The position numbers and the translations under genes are program-made. A DNA stretch of 64,000 bases, from contig JAJIRX010000711.1 in assembly GCA_023853785.1 (NCBI GenBank), forward strand, positions 146,786-210,785. Direction: 5' to 3'. Source of the stretch: Psilocybe azurescens (Eukaryota; Basidiomycota; Agaricomycetes; Agaricales; Agrocybaceae). Every line of letters begins with the position of its first letter. Position 1 is the first letter of the stretch. Shown in pieces: positions 24,480 to 37,094 of this stretch. The notes under the pieces were generated by a model. The model was not told the DNA's origin. It searched no databases and saw only the letters and a list, made by a program, of their open reading frames with translations.

Positions 24480-26990
24480 TCAAGGTCTCTGAAACACTTG
24501 TGTATTTCTTCCTGGCAAGGTCGCGGATCCAGGGTCAACTTTGATTGTGATCTTCTCCGATTGTCGTCTTTGAATAATAGATATACGCCTGCCCGTCTTA
24601 TCGGTGCTGGTGACACGCGCAGAGCTGGAAGATATAGATCGAATAAGAGTTGTGAACCAAGAGGAAGGAGATCTCGTCAAGGTCTGGACTGGATTATTGT
24701 TTAGAGAGCCCAACGACACATCGTAGGCCTGTGCTGCCGGAGAATCAGAATCATATGGCCAAAACTGTTTTATAGTCGCCTCAAGGCCTAGCAAGGGTTC
24801 GATAAATTCTGGGGTGCTTTTCAACTTTTCAGCAAGCGTTGGATCAATGACCGCTTGTTCTAAAATAGATGAATGGAACATTTCATGAGTGTATGGGTCG
24901 TTCGGGGTCATTGGCAACTCCCTCTGAATTGTATCCGCTAGAAAGAAAACACCAGTCCTTGAACTGAGAAACTATTGTTAGAGTGGCTGGAAGCATTCGA
25001 TTTGCACGGACTCACTCGTGAGGCTTTTGCTTCCCCATGGTGCCACTGGGTGGAGGAGTCCTCGGAGGTACTTGATATCAAATGACAAAAGACTCTCCAC
25101 TTGTGCCTTGTTTACAAGAAAGATAAGCATTTTGCCACAATATGAATAGAATCGTAGACTAACGGCCATCCAAACGAGGCTGATATCAGACAGATCATGG
25201 TGATCATATCCACCACCAATCTAGTAAGGGATGTTAAATGTAGCTTATAGATAAATGATGAAAGTCACGAACATCAGAATGAGAACCTGACACAGAGAGC
25301 CAAGCGTTAACATCTCCAGAACGATATTAAATACGCCAAGAATTCTTACCAGCAAACCAGCACTTGAGAAAATCGTTAAGAATACTGAATGAACTCATAT
25401 AGTGAATTCCACTCACTTGTTTTAATATTTGATGATTGAGTCTACCAGTCTCAGTCTGTTTAAACTTGTTACAATTCTAGGCAATTAATTAACCTCAATT
25501 TTGTTCGTGTCAAAAGAGCCATAAACGTACGAAGTCCTTCCTCATTTCGTTTAGTGCCAGCGCCTGATAAGCATGCTCGATATGAACTCCTAATTTTCGA
25601 TTAGGAAAACCGAACATTTTGGCCCTGCCTTTCGACATGCTGATCTCTTCGGGTAGACCGATAGCTCCCACAGTATCCCAGACGCCCAAACATCTATGGC
25701 AAAAAATTGAGTAAGGCAGTATTCTTGCTTGGGCGTATGGCTAGCATCTGCTCACTTAATCGTGAATTTATCGCCGTCAACGTCAACACGCCTCCTGCCA
25801 TTTGAATCCGGATCCCGCCATTTGGTTAGCTTCGCTTCCAGCTCTGCTTTTGCTACGACTATGTTTTATGCAGGGTTCTGGGGACAGTTGTGAAGGAACG
25901 CACCTGGTTGGTCTTTAGTTTTTCCGAGGGCTTGGAAATTTAGAAATATGGAAGCAAAGTTGTCCATATCTTTGCTATCAAGCACTCCAATTTCTCCCTA
26001 ATCGAGGGCGTGGTGATTAGCATTGTTTGATGTCTTAAGCAATAAAATTGCGCTCACGATGAACATGGCAACCATGCGAGCTGTATACGCTCCCTGCAAT
26101 AGCCATGGACAGTTCAATGCCGATGCGACATAGGCGCACATGTAGACGGCTTACTCTGGAAAAGCCAAAGAGAAAAATCTAGATGTATCACTTCATCGTC
26201 AACCAAGATGCTGCAGTTTAATATGGTATGCACACCTCATCTCCGGGGTTATAGTTACTTTGAACAAAAAGAAATAGGAAGTTAATGGTAGATCTATGAC
26301 CAGTTTTTTATTGATAGGACGACTTACTGTGCAATAAATGCGTAAGCATCTTCAACTTTGTCACCTAACAATTAGTAGTTTGGGTTTAGCATTCTAGAAG
26401 GTGCAATTACACTAGTAATCCAAGCCCACGATACCAACCTAAAGATGCCCCTGTAGCCCCTATCGAGAAACAATTAGAGATTCTTGCTATTTCAATAAGC
26501 CTCGCATAAGCTCGTACCTTCAACATATTCAGAATAAAAGTTATGCTCAGATCCAACCCCCGACTGATAGAAAACAATTTGGGCGATTGCTGGTTGTAAG
26601 CGTTCATCCTCACGGTTCACGCTCCTTGCAAGACGCTAGGGCAAGGTTAAAGGGACATGTATTTGAAGGACTGGACGACAAGGGCTTACGAGGACGTTGG
26701 TGTATTTAGAGCATTCCGTCGCTACACCATCTTGCCAAGTCCTGCGCTCGGCAAATTGAGTTTAGGTGACCGTTCGGAAATGAGGCTTTTGGTTTCCCTC
26801 ACCCATCACAGAAAACAATAATCCTCTTGAATGTTTTCATCTTCATTTCCACAGTGATTTGGTTTCCCAGGGGATCCGTGTGTAGTCGACGAGGGGACCT
26901 GGACGGACTAGAGCGTGAAGTGGCTTCCGAGTCTGGTTGGAAAAGAAGTGAGGCATCGGGTGTCGAGTTGGTGTCAGCCTCCGAATGCAT
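24480..26990 (-). CDS. DUF2235 / T6SS Tle1-like alpha-beta hydrolase domain protein
   Basis: After a Ser/Pro-rich head the domain starts KTFKRIIVFCDG. Further exons give IAQIVFYQSGVGSE, the nucleophile motif IFLFGFSRGAYTARMVAMFI (GxSxG), CLGVWDTVGAIGLPEE, HIEHAYQALALNEMRKDFNC and FAGSHSDIGGGYDHHDLSD. That set is diagnostic for DUF2235, the family of bacterial Tle1 phospholipases, which has many fungal members of unknown role. Ser, Asp and His of the triad appear to be present. The C-terminal exon is long (PEFIEPLLGLEATIKQFWPY, then basic/Ser-rich to NTQVFQRP). About 13-15 small exons. Fungal substrates are not established; lipase or esterase activity is inference from the fold. Confidence 0.88.
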
Positions 26991-27637
26991 ATCTGAAGCT
27001 AGGTATGTAGGAAATATATCAGGGTTGGTTGACGACGAAACCTGTCTCTTTTATATGAGCGTACTTTTACCAACAGATCCGTCCTATTAATAAATAATAT
27101 CATGATAGAGGTGATACATCATTCAATTAGGGGTATTCATTGCCATGTATTAAAAGGCTGTGATCCCGCGTCCTGCTTTTCGGACCCACCGGAGAGAGTT
27201 CTCTGAGCGCTTGATTATAGAAGAAAGCGCATTTCGAAGGCCCCACCTTCGAAGTCAAGTACTTATTGCCCTTGAACCGAGAAAGCTCACTGCATTGCTC
27301 CAACATCTCATGATCCATCGATACTAGTCCTCATCCTGGCATACATTTTTTCGCGTTAGTTAGATCAACCGGGTGGCGACGCTCATGACTGTTCAAGATA
27401 TGTGGCGCTCTCCATTATCCGCGTATAACCCGAATGGTGCACTCGACGAGGTTACAATAATGACATAGTTGAGCTAATACTACAGCTGAGCAACTCAGGT
27501 CATTACATAAGATGCTTGCTTGTGACATTCGGAAGTGTAAAGCATTGTAGCAAATGCATCATTTACATTCAGAGTAGGCCCAAGGACCAAGTTTTGAAGG
27601 GGTTGATAATTGATTATAGGAATCTATAGGGGTATCT
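26991..27637. other. intergenic region with one short hairpin
   Basis: About 650 bp upstream of the DUF2235 gene and downstream of NUS1. The only notable structure is a perfect inverted repeat, TTCGAAGG and its complement around a five-base loop, at 27233-27253. No coding exon is supported. Confidence 0.5.
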
Positions 27638-28855
27638 CTATTTGCCAAAGCGCATTTGGGCAGCTGTAAATTCATCTAGTGCAGATCTGAAAGACGTTTC
27701 ATCTAGAGGGGCAGGCAGATGGGCCCACTGCCAATGGAACATTCTTTGTAATCTGGATTTTGGGGGTTTGTTTTGACTAGGCAAAAATAAGAAAAAGGAG
27801 TGGGCACAAGTCGGAAGGATCATTTCTTACTAGATCTCTGTCAACCTGATATGCCACGGAGGGTACCCATGGAGCTCAGGTGGGGCCAAAATAGCGCTGG
27901 ACGACTCGACTGGGTGTATGATCATAAAATCGGGGGAGGAGAGGCCGTCGTCCTCTATTTATAGTTCGGCATATGGTAACTTCAATCAAGGAAAAAGTAG
28001 AAACGGAAAGTACAGTACCTTCCAAAATCCCGTTCAGCTCATCCACTGACAATTTGTATGCGTCACCTCTAACGGATCGAGTATTCTCGCGGAATTGCCG
28101 AGTGTACATTTGAGCGAGGTCTTGGGCGGCATTGGCTATAGCGGGCTTGGAGCATCTCCAAGATGCAAGGCAAAGAAGCAGGTCTGCTCTAGGGACTTTG
28201 TTAACCATTTCTGGGACAAGAAGACAGAAGGTCAGGTAATTCAAAACGAAATATATATTGCACTGTAGCTTACGATTTTGGCGCCGTCTACGAAATTTCA
28301 GGCGCTTCGGCTCTTCTCTTCGGGGAATGGGATCGGAAACGGATATTGTGGTAATTGGAGCATTATGTTCTTGAACGATGTCGGGGGAGAGGGACGCGAT
28401 TCTGAATACTCTGATGCCGGTGGGGTAAGAGGATATTCCGTTTCAGATTCACTCAACTCGGTCTCTTGTCCATGAATAGGCAGTCGTTTACGAATATTAT
28501 GAATACATTTCGATAGTAAATCTGGAGAAAAGCATTTCAACTTTGCTGAGGGCACAAAAGCTTTCTGGATAAACATACCGTTTTCTTCATAGACTGTCAA
28601 CTTCCCAATCCCAACGGTTCGGCACCACGACACGGCGTCAACAACGCTCTCCGTCACTATCTCTTGAGCTACCTCTGCTGAGACCGCAGAGTCGACATTG
28701 AATAGGATGGCGAGGTGTTTTGGTATACGTGGACGTGATGCCCGGAGTGGCTGCGGGGCCGGTGCAGAATTTCGTTTCCAGAACGAACGTATTAAGAGTA
28801 TTGTGGCATAAATAAAGTGAAATATTTGCAAAAGGAACGCATAAAGAGCGCGCAT
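27638..28855 (-). CDS. NUS1: dehydrodolichyl diphosphate synthase complex subunit NUS1
   Basis: Begins MRALYAFLLQIFHFIYATIL, an N-terminal membrane anchor. Then come RPRIPKHLAILFNVDSAVSA, VVDAVSWCRTVGIGKLTVYE, SKCIHNIRKRLP, a Ser/Pro insert, and KPAIANAAQDLAQMYTRQFR with LSVDELNGILE. The end is SPDFMIIHPVESSSAILAPP, GYPPWHIRLTEI and the terminal exon DEFTAAQMRFGK. The R-x-G tail (RFGK) matches the C-terminal RxG motif that NUS1/NgBR contributes to the cis-prenyltransferase active site. The protein pairs with a Rer2/Srt1-type catalytic subunit on the ER to make dolichol precursors for N-glycosylation. The 27782-27833 intron before the last exon has a GTAAGA donor. Confidence 0.9.
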
Positions 28856-29104
28856 GGCGAAGGGATAAATATCGAATAGATAGGAACGCGATTTAAGGTG
28901 TCCACTGTCGACGTGTACTATACATCACCGTCACGGTGTCTCACCTCCGCGATCACTGTCAAATTCCATGCTACCGACATCGTGGGAGGGCATCAGTGCG
29001 TCATCACTTAGATTACACACATCTACCTGACTTATGTACAGTATATACGAACTATAGCAAGTCGAAAACTTACATGCAATATGGAACAGTAAATAAATCC
29101 AATG

Positions 29105-31114
29105 TCACCCTGTTAGATCCCACCTTCCTTTCGCTATAGTCCAAACCTTTCCTTCGCTCTGCAAGAGCTCAAGAGCATCCTGTATATTCCATTCTCCAAC
29201 ATAACGCCATCTATCGTCCTTCCTCAGCACGCTGAGAATGCCCTCTTTGTCGCACCAGCATATGGTTTCCCACTCTTCTCATAGTGTTCCACGAGCACCT
29301 TGATGGATTTCTCGACAAATTCAGCCAGATAATCAGGAGTTAAAGGGATGTACGCCTCCCTCGTCGGGGTCAGGATCAGATAAAGCACCATCATCGACGG
29401 AATTCTCAACCAAAGCAGATGAGATAGATCCAGTAGTTGCACTGAAGAGATTGCTGTCGTCAGTTAGAATGGAAGTAGTATTTGTTTTCCAAAGACGACT
29501 TGTTTCCATGAAAGATGTCTCCGGAAAAGAACGAACTGGTCCATCCCAATGCACAAGACATCCTTCCTTGAGCAATTGAATTATAGCCCATTGAAAGAGT
29601 CTCTTTTTTTTGCCAGCAAATTTGTCCAAGGGTATGGCAGCAAGTGCCAATATCCTCGCTTTCTCGGTACGTGAGGGAACAACGCCAGAATCTTTTAGCT
29701 TCTGCTTCTCCTCTCTCATTCGTCTTCGGCAGACAGCTTGCACTACCTTCCCAGCCAGCAACGACAGCTCTGGGACTCGACGGAGGAAGGATAAGGAAAC
29801 TCCTTGTCGTGAATAATCCGTCAGGGGACGAATAGATGCTGCCTTTGAATGTATGTTCACTCCAAAATTGAGAGGTTGGATACGGGGACGTGGTGTGGCA
29901 TTGTTGTCTAAGCAAGAGGTTGACTGACGAGGGGTCTGGTCATTTCGGGAGCGTCTTGTAGGTGTTGAGGTTATTTGAGCAACAGCAGCGGAGTCAGAAT
30001 CGTAAGCGGCATCAGAGTATTCTCTTGTAACTGGAGCATTGTCCATGTAGTGCTTAACATAAATGCGGAATGTGTTCTCGGTGAGATCATGAGTGTGTAG
30101 TCGTGAAGGGTGTCGTAACTTTATTGGAGACTGCATCGAATTAGTAGGATTAGTCATAGTGAACTAACAAATGTTTACCTTGTACTTTAGGTCGACTTGT
30201 GGGGACTTGATTGGGCTTGATGATACAGAGGAAGGTGGACCCGAGCCCATAATAGAAGGTGTGACCGGAATCTTAGCTTTTTGGGGAGTGGATGATGTAT
30301 GGGGTATAATGAAGGAGCCCTTGTTGCAATATGTGGTTTGATGAAGGAATCGAACAGTCCTGGCGTGAAGAAGTTCTTCATTTGGGGAGGAGCAGACTTC
30401 TGAACGGACTTTGTATAGGTAACATTCAAACGTAGTCGCAGTGAAGTGACAATACATACTGATATTTGTAACATTTAGTTGTCGGGTGTCGTGAACTTTG
30501 CGAACAGTTCCGGTTACTTCTACAGAATTTCCAATCTTTGCAACAGGTTTTGGAGGATATATTTTGGAGGCATTATTTCGCCTTTAGATTGTTTTTGAAG
30601 TTTGTACGACGTGTATTCTTTGGAATGTACATGATAGCAATCCACGACGCCGGTGCCATCGTCAACTATCCATTACATATCGAGTCCCGGGTTAAGAATG
30701 TTTAAAGATTCCTAGCATCTAGTACTCACCCGAGTATAGAATCCTCTTCTCATATATTTGTATGCCTACAACCATCCCAACAATCTTTATGCTACGGCAG
30801 GGTACAGACCCTAGCCAATAAAAGTCGTATTCTGTAGATTTGAGACAATTAGCTTTCAATAGTTGTTCAATGAGAGCTGGATATGAGCTACTTTGTGCAG
30901 CACTTGGTTTCATATGTAACACATCATCGATTGTGCATTTCGCAATAGCATCGGAGTGGAATGTCCAATTGTAAATGTCCTGTATTGAACTTCCAACTTC
31001 AGGATGAGGAGGGGAAGAAAGTCGTCTTCGTTTGGTTGGAGAAAGATAGACAGTTGGAGGATGATAATCTTTGGTCTTCTCCAGCTTTGATGTGGATGTC
31101 AGAGTAAAGCTCAT
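29105..31114 (-). CDS. STN1: CST telomere-capping complex subunit STN1
   Basis: The N-terminal OB-fold region shows STEYDFYWLGSVPCRSIKIV, GMVVGIQIYEKRILYS, VDDGTGVVDCYHVHSKEYTS and a later strand SVEVTGTVRKVHDTRQLNVT. A linker with basic and Ser/Pro stretches leads to a C-terminal winged-helix region (GVSLSFLRRVPELSLLAGKV, GKKKRLFQWAIIQLLKEGCL, IPLTPDYLAEFVEKSIKVLV, GILSVLRKDDRWRYVGEWNI). The protein ends KGRWDLTG. The OB-fold plus winged-helix layout and the VDDGTG/IDC-type strand identify Stn1/OBFC1, which with Ten1 and Ctc1 caps telomeres and promotes fill-in synthesis. The frame changes once near 29280-29300, just before the last domain, probably a sequence error because the last domain remains coherent. 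Confidence 0.82.
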
Positions 31115-31545
31115 GGAAGATGGTAGTGGCGAAGAGAAAGAGTGGCTAGTTGTTCAACCTCAGGGTGCCAGACTGTCACTCTACTTTGGGAAATTGACGC
31201 GAGTCATGAGAGGATCACCTGATTTAATTAATGATGCCAAGCCTTAACCCTATTTAGCCACAGCCGCTGAGTCTGAGATGTGGACTTTGGATGAAGCTCA
31301 ACGGGAAAATAATCCATGTAGCTTGGACAGAGCATATATAAAAGAAAAGATGAAAGATGAATTCGAGATAATGTTACTGAAGTCTGATTACAAGTTGTGC
31401 GATGAGACTGACGAGACTCAGCAGATATCGCTTTCATATGCTATACATACACGGTTTTATTCCAAAAGTAAGTAGATGCTGTTCTGATGTAAAAATATCC
31501 TTTCATCCTTTCTATCCACTACCAGAAAAAGTATTGCCACGAAAA
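31115..31545. other. intergenic region, STN1 start to SEC17 stop
   Basis: About 430 bp. It should contain the STN1 promoter and the SEC17 3' UTR. Short open frames here show no family and no splice-consistent extension. Confidence 0.45.
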
Positions 31546-32569
31546 CTATGCAAGGCCAACATCCTCGTCGAACGAGCGCTTGATCTTCAACAATATGTTT
31601 GTTTTCCAGTTATCTAGTTTCGTGACTTGATCGAACTCGAAGACAGCTCCAGTGAAGGCTTCGAGGTCACCACCTTCGACAGCTTCTATCAACGCGGTTG
31701 CGAACTTTGCTTCTCGAGTCGATGCAAATGTTACATCTTGATTGGAGTACTTAGTCAAATTTCGTCGAGCCGTAACAGAGTCCTAGGTCGAATGCTTGAT
31801 AAATTTGACGGTATATATCATTTCGGGCGGCTTACATTGAGGGCAAGAGCGCACAGGATGGATTTGAGCCAATAATCTTTGACACTGTACTTGGTCAGAG
31901 CGGATGTCAGAGACTGATCGGCAACCTGTTCATATCGAGCAATTGCTTGAGGATATTCCTCAAGTTCTGCATGAAGGTCAGCAGCATCTTTGAAGCAGGC
32001 GTTAGCTGTCCTATAAGAGTGTGTTAGTTAGCAATCCGTAGGGTCAGTATATATTTGCTCACGCAGAAGCATCTTCTTGTTGGTACCATTCTCCAGCCCG
32101 CTCGTAACTTTCGCAAGCCTTTCGTAGGTCATTGTTTTCTTGCAGATAAATTTGACCAATTTCTTTCTCTCTGTCGGCAGCTTGTCTGAATCTGCCTCCT
32201 TTGGTGAGATGTACGATGGTCTGCGTCAGTGCTTGTATAGCGACTACGGGCGATGATCAGCCTTGAAATCCAACGTATCCTGTAAAGAACTCACGATCCG
32301 GATAACCCCTCTTATAGGCTTTAGAAGCGTTCCACCATGCATTAGCGGCTTCGTTCTCTCCTTGCAAAGCTCTCTACATTCGGCCTCTCGGGCGAATGCA
32401 TCTCCGGCCTCCTTGAAGAGTTTCTCAATCTTGAACGAATTTGCTGCTTGTTGATAAAGATCGCCAGCCTCTTCGTATTTCGTCGAGGAAGATGTAAACC
32501 ATCCACCGGATGAATTGGCCTTTTGTCGGCTTTCTCTAAGAGAACTTGAGCTGGAGACTTTGATGGCAT
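31546..32569 (-). CDS. SEC17: alpha-SNAP / Sec17 vesicular fusion protein
   Basis: Starts MPSKSPAQVLLEKADK, then the TPR-like helices of alpha-SNAP: STKYEEAGDLYQQAANSFKI, EKLFKEAGDAFARE, ENEAANAWWNASKAYKRGYP, QALTQTIVHLTKGGRFRQAA, KEIGQIYLQENNDLRKACES, YERAGEWYQQEDASATANA and FKDAADLHAELEEYPQAIAR. The conserved C-terminus reads DNWKTNILLKIKRSFDEDVG then LA. Sec17 binds SNARE complexes and recruits and activates the ATPase Sec18/NSF. Length is about 290 residues, as usual. The frame breaks at a T run (32521-32524, four bases where five are needed) just after ADK. As the gene is essential in yeast this is probably a sequence error. It is divergent from PCM1 across 180 bp. Confidence 0.93.
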
Positions 32570-32749
32570 GTTGGAGTGTAGGTAAGAAACTGAAAGGAGA
32601 CTGGACTGACGCCGTTGCGTGACAGTAATAGGACAGGAGTCATATGACCAAATCGGCTGTTTTCTACATACTACGTCAGACGTTCAACTTCGCCGATCTC
32701 ATACTGGTCAGTGAGGCAACCCACTTTGATATTTTTCTTTCATACCACC

Positions 32750-34686
32750 ATGGCCGGACTCCCTCTTGATATAATCAAAGAATTCTCTGATGCTCATCCA
32801 AAACCATCTGAACTTCATTTCCAATATGGGACGGCGGGCTTCAGGACGTTGTAAGTTGACTCCAGATCTGAAGTGCTTTCGTTCAATCTTTGTCAGAGGA
32901 AACACCTTGGACTCAGTGATCTTTCGAGTCGGCATCCTTGCGGGATTGAGGAGCAAGAAATTGGATGGAAGAACAATCGGTGTGATGGTTACTGCATCCC
33001 ACAACCCCGAACAGGTTTGTTTCCTATACTATGAGGTAGTAAACGGAAAGTGACTGGATTTATCATCAAGGACAATGGCGTTAAACTTGTTGATCCACGC
33101 GGAGAAATGTTGGAAGCTTCATGGGAGGCACATGCCACAGTCCTTGCGAATGCTCCTACTACTGATGCTTTGTTGAGGCACTCGAAGTCCTAGTAGCAAG
33201 CGCGAAGATTGATCTTTCAAAGCCCTCGCGAGTGGTTTATGCGAGAGACACCCGTCCTTCGGGACCTGCTCTCACATCAGCTCTAGAAGACGGTTTCAGA
33301 GCTCTAGGCGTGGAGGCGCGGGATGGCGGGGTGACTACCACCCCTATACTCCATTACCTTGTAAAAGCGATCAACACCAAAGGCACTAGTGAAAGCTATG
33401 GTGAAGATTCTGAGAATGGCTACTACACTAAACTCAGCGAATCTTTCAAGAAGTTGATTGTGGGTTTTCCTGTTGTGCGTTTGTACGCGTTTTATTTATT
33501 TATCCGTGCTCGCTAGGCTGGCAGAACCAAACCAGGACCTTTGGTCATCGACTGTGCCAATGGTGTTGGTGCACATGCAGCCGCCAAACTTGCCACTTAT
33601 CTTGGAGAAAACACTGCCATTGATTCTGGAAAATACAGCCACGTCTACGCCAGGGACATTGAACGACTCGTGCGGTGCAGATTATGTTAAAACATTGCAG
33701 AAACTACCCCCGAACTTGGTTGATACCATGAAACCAGGCCAAAGAGCCTGTAGCCTTGACGGTGATGCAGATCGGCTGATGTACTATTATCTGGATGAGC
33801 GTGGTTTATTCCACATGTTGGATGGCGACAAGATTGCAGCACTGGTTGCTGCTTTTATTGTCGAACTTGTCAAACTTGCCGGTCTAGATTCTGAAGTGAA
33901 GGTCGGAGTAGTACAAACAGCCTACGCCAACGGAGCATCAACCAAGTATCTTGCAGAGGTAGGTCACGATTTCCTGTGTTTTGGTTTATAAGACCACTCA
34001 CGCATCCTCACGTGTATCTTATAAAGCGCCTACCTGTCAAATGTGTCCCAACGGGGCGTGAAACATTTACACCATGCAGCAGAGCATTACAACATCGGGG
34101 TATACTTTGAAGCCAATGGTCACGGAACTGTCATTTTCTCTCAAGAAACACAAGAGAAACTCGCCAAATATGAACCTTCGACTCCGGCGCAATCCACTGC
34201 CTTGAATCACCTGATTAACTTGACTCAATTGATAAATCAGACTGTGGGTGATGCATTATCCGACATGCTGCTCGTTGAAGTCGTTCTGGCTCACAAATCA
34301 TACTCCGGAGTCGAGTGGAACTCTCTGTACGCGGATCTGCCAAACCGACTGGTCAAGGTTGTAGTCGGTGACAGGAATAGCTTCAAAACCGAAGATGCTG
34401 AACGTCGTCTTGTCAACCCTCCTGGATTGCAAGCTAAAATTGATGACCTTGTTCAAAGGTATGAAGGTGGACGTTCCTTCGTTCGACCGAGTGGGACGGA
34501 AGATGTTGTGCGAGTATATGCCGAAGCAGCTGTGAAAGCTCAGGCCGATGGTATGTCGCGGAAAGCATTGTAGGCGCTGCATGACTGACTATTGAATCCT
34601 TAGAACTTGCGTTTCGAGTTGCTGGACTTGTGTACGATGAAGCGGGCGGCGATGCGTCTAAACGACCCAAGGAATTTCTTCCTTGA
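32750..34686 (+). CDS. PCM1: phosphoacetylglucosamine mutase
   Basis: Begins [20 protein letters not shown] and [11 protein letters not shown]. The active-site loop is [12 protein letters not shown], with the phosphorylatable serine. It continues [67 protein letters not shown], the metal-binding loop [13 protein letters not shown], and the C-terminal [18 protein letters not shown] phosphate-binding loop. The set identifies AGM1/Pcm1, which converts GlcNAc-6-P to GlcNAc-1-P for UDP-GlcNAc, and so for chitin, N-glycans and GPI anchors. Two one-base frame slips are evident, near 33173-33176 and at an A run (33608-33611). The flanking sequence stays conserved, so sequence error is likely. Confidence 0.94.
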
Positions 34687-35074
34687 TAAACCAAAATAGA
34701 TACCCACATAACTGTATAACTACCATTGTTGGAAGGAAGATTTTTAAAAATAAAAGGGGATCTAGGACCTTTTAGGATTTGACTTGATGCTTGATTTTGT
34801 GGAGGAACAGACCGGATATAACCGAACTTGTACTGATGTCGGTTTGGATAAGTCCCTGTGGATACGTGTCTGATGAGTATGCCTGTGTAGCCGTCGGTTT
34901 TTTGGCTCCGTTGCGCGATAGCACGTAATCCCGAGGTCCCAGAGTGCGACACTCAATATGGACTTCCACCTGACTCGGAAGAACGCTTGCATGAAATTAT
35001 TTAAACAGGCGTCAAGTTGTTTCTTTCATTTCAACCACTACCAGTCTCTTTATTAACCGATAACCGGAGTCGAG
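34687..35074. promoter_or_regulatory. intergenic region upstream of DUG3
   Basis: About 390 bp. A TATTTAAA element at about 34998-35005 lies some 70 bp before the DUG3 ATG and is a fair TATA candidate. The rest should be the PCM1 3' UTR. Confidence 0.4.
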
Positions 35075-36697
35075 ATGTGTCGCTTCGTGATATACAAGGG
35101 TACCTCGCCAGTACAGTTGTCCCATGTATGACGACATCTTTCTTCATCGCCACTCTTCACTGAACTCCATCCTTTCTTCCTCAGCTTCTTACCCGACCAT
35201 GCCACTCAATTATCAACCAGGCCTTCGACTCCCGCCTGCGCCTCGATAGACGGAGACCTATGAACGGTGATGGATTCGGAGTCGGTGAATTGCATTCCCT
35301 TACATATTTTGACTTTCACCGCAACTTTCATGCAGGATGGTACGATTCTGTGTACGATGAGGAGCTTGGAAGCCAGCCATGCATATTCACCTCTGTTACT
35401 CCAGTGCGTTTCCTTATGGTTCCATATATGCCCTCCAGCTCACACATTCCTAGGCATGGAACAATGTCAATCTTACTCGACTGGCTGAAAAGATCAAATC
35501 TCCTTTGGTCTTGTGGGCTCTATTTCCTTTCAGAAATCGTCACAGGAACACTAAAACAGAAATTCTCTAGCGGCCATGTACGAGCAACGACGGCTGGCTC
35601 TTTATCACTGGATAACTGCCATCCCTTTGTTCATGGAAAACTCATGGTACGTTCGGTTCTGCACCCGAATATACTGTGGAATCAATCTTTCTTGTCTGTT
35701 AGTTCATGCACAACGGAGGCATCGCCGAATTTCCGGTGCTTAAACGTCGGTTACAGAAAGATCTTCCAGATGCTGCTTTCGATATGGTCCAGGGTAACAC
35801 GGGTATGTCCGATTCTATACTTAGCCACCTACTCGCGAACCCTGAGTTGAACAGATTCGGAATGGGCATTTGCGCTGTTCTTATCAAAGGTCGGTGCCCC
35901 GTGTAGAAAATCGTGAGCTTGAGTTGATGATGAAATCCAGCTCCCGGACTGTAATGCACGGTCGTTTACCTCTGAAACATTGCGTAAAGCTATGGCTGAT
36001 ACGATTGCATCACTAAACCTTTATGCCGAAGAATACAACATCACCGAGGTATGTCCTCATTTTGACTCATCTCTTTAGCCCTTGTCAACTGATAGTTGTC
36101 TTTGTAGCCCAGCCTGATGAACTTTTGCGTGACCGATGGAGAAACTGTTGTTGTAACGCGGTATATTTCTTCAAAGACGGATGAAGCTGCTTCTTTGGTA
36201 GGGCGCTATTTATTGACCAAAGTACTGCTGCTCATCTCGTTCTCAGTGGTTCTCATCAGGGACAGAATTTAGTGAATATGCTGAAGGTGGTCATTATAAG
36301 ATGTCTAAAGCCGACAAGAGGGAGAACATCATAATGGTACAGCGAAGGCATCACTTCAGTAGTGCACCGAATTGATTGACCATTCCTTCAGGTGGCTAGC
36401 GAACCGCTTACCTTTGAAAGAGGTAGGCTATTCATCCCCTTCACAAGCCCTATACGACGCTGACACGCCTTAGCGGACTGGATGGAGATCAAGACCAATC
36501 ACATGGTGGTCATCACACCTAAGATGAACCTCTTGCAAATTCCTATCAAGGATAAATTCTATGTCCCTCCTTCAGATCCTGCAGCAGCGAAACGGAAAAT
36601 AGAATTCGCACAGGAAAAGGGCTTCCTCAACCCCAGGAAACCGATTTCTGACAAACCTCTCAAAAATGGAAGGCGCCATACCCTGACATTGCCCTGA
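35075..36697 (+). CDS. DUG3: glutamine amidotransferase class II, glutathione-degradation component DUG3
   Basis: The start MCRFVIYKGTSPVQLSH exposes Cys2, the N-terminal nucleophile of class II amidotransferases. It is followed by LTRPCHSIINQAFDSRLRLD, MNGDGFGVGWYDS, PLVFGHVRATTAGSLSLDNC, HPFVHGKLMFMHNGGIAEFP, ITEPSLMNFCVTDGETVVVT, ASEPLTFERADWMEI and NHMVVITPKMNLLQIPI. In yeast Dug3 with Dug2 and Dug1 splits glutathione in the cytosol, independently of gamma-glutamyl transpeptidase. R, N-G-D and H-N-G-G positions of the family are present. Introns are short; the frame appears sound apart from unresolved short exons near 35810-35940. Confidence 0.9.
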
Positions 36698-37094
36698 CAC
36701 ACTCACGCCAATATCGATCTGGGTGTCGCTTAAGCTTTCAGCCTTCCGTTTTCTTTCTTTCGTTGCTTTGTTATATATTATAATCGTGTTGTAGACTATT
36801 ATCTCCCTGGGTTTTCAGTTTCATTTTGAGACTGTTGTACATACATACCTCGTTATATAATCGAGTTTTTACTAAGTACTCGGACCAGCGAACGCCAAGA
36901 CCTTTCTCTAAAGCTCTATGCTTGTCACATACGCGGTGGGTCACACGTCACACTGCAGATGGATCATTGTGACCTGGAACCAAAAACGAGGATGTCCCAT
37001 GACGGTGAGCAGTGGCATCCATACCCCTGCAACCACTCACAAGTCTTCCTGAACCCTTTACGATTTTGATCATTCCTTGACTTCAATTGTCGCC
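36698..37094. other. intergenic region between DUG3 and ICE2
   Basis: About 400 bp with an AT-rich DUG3 3' UTR followed by the presumed ICE2 promoter. No clear TATA box, repeat or further exon. Confidence 0.4.

Noticed and set aside
31278..31475. Plus-strand 65-codon open frame MWTLDEAQ...
   Set aside because: Isolated, no splice partners, no family, in the STN1 promoter region; treated as chance.
34434..34992. Minus-strand 172-codon open frame
   Set aside because: Overlaps the conserved 3' exon and 3' UTR of PCM1 on the other strand; no homology recognised.
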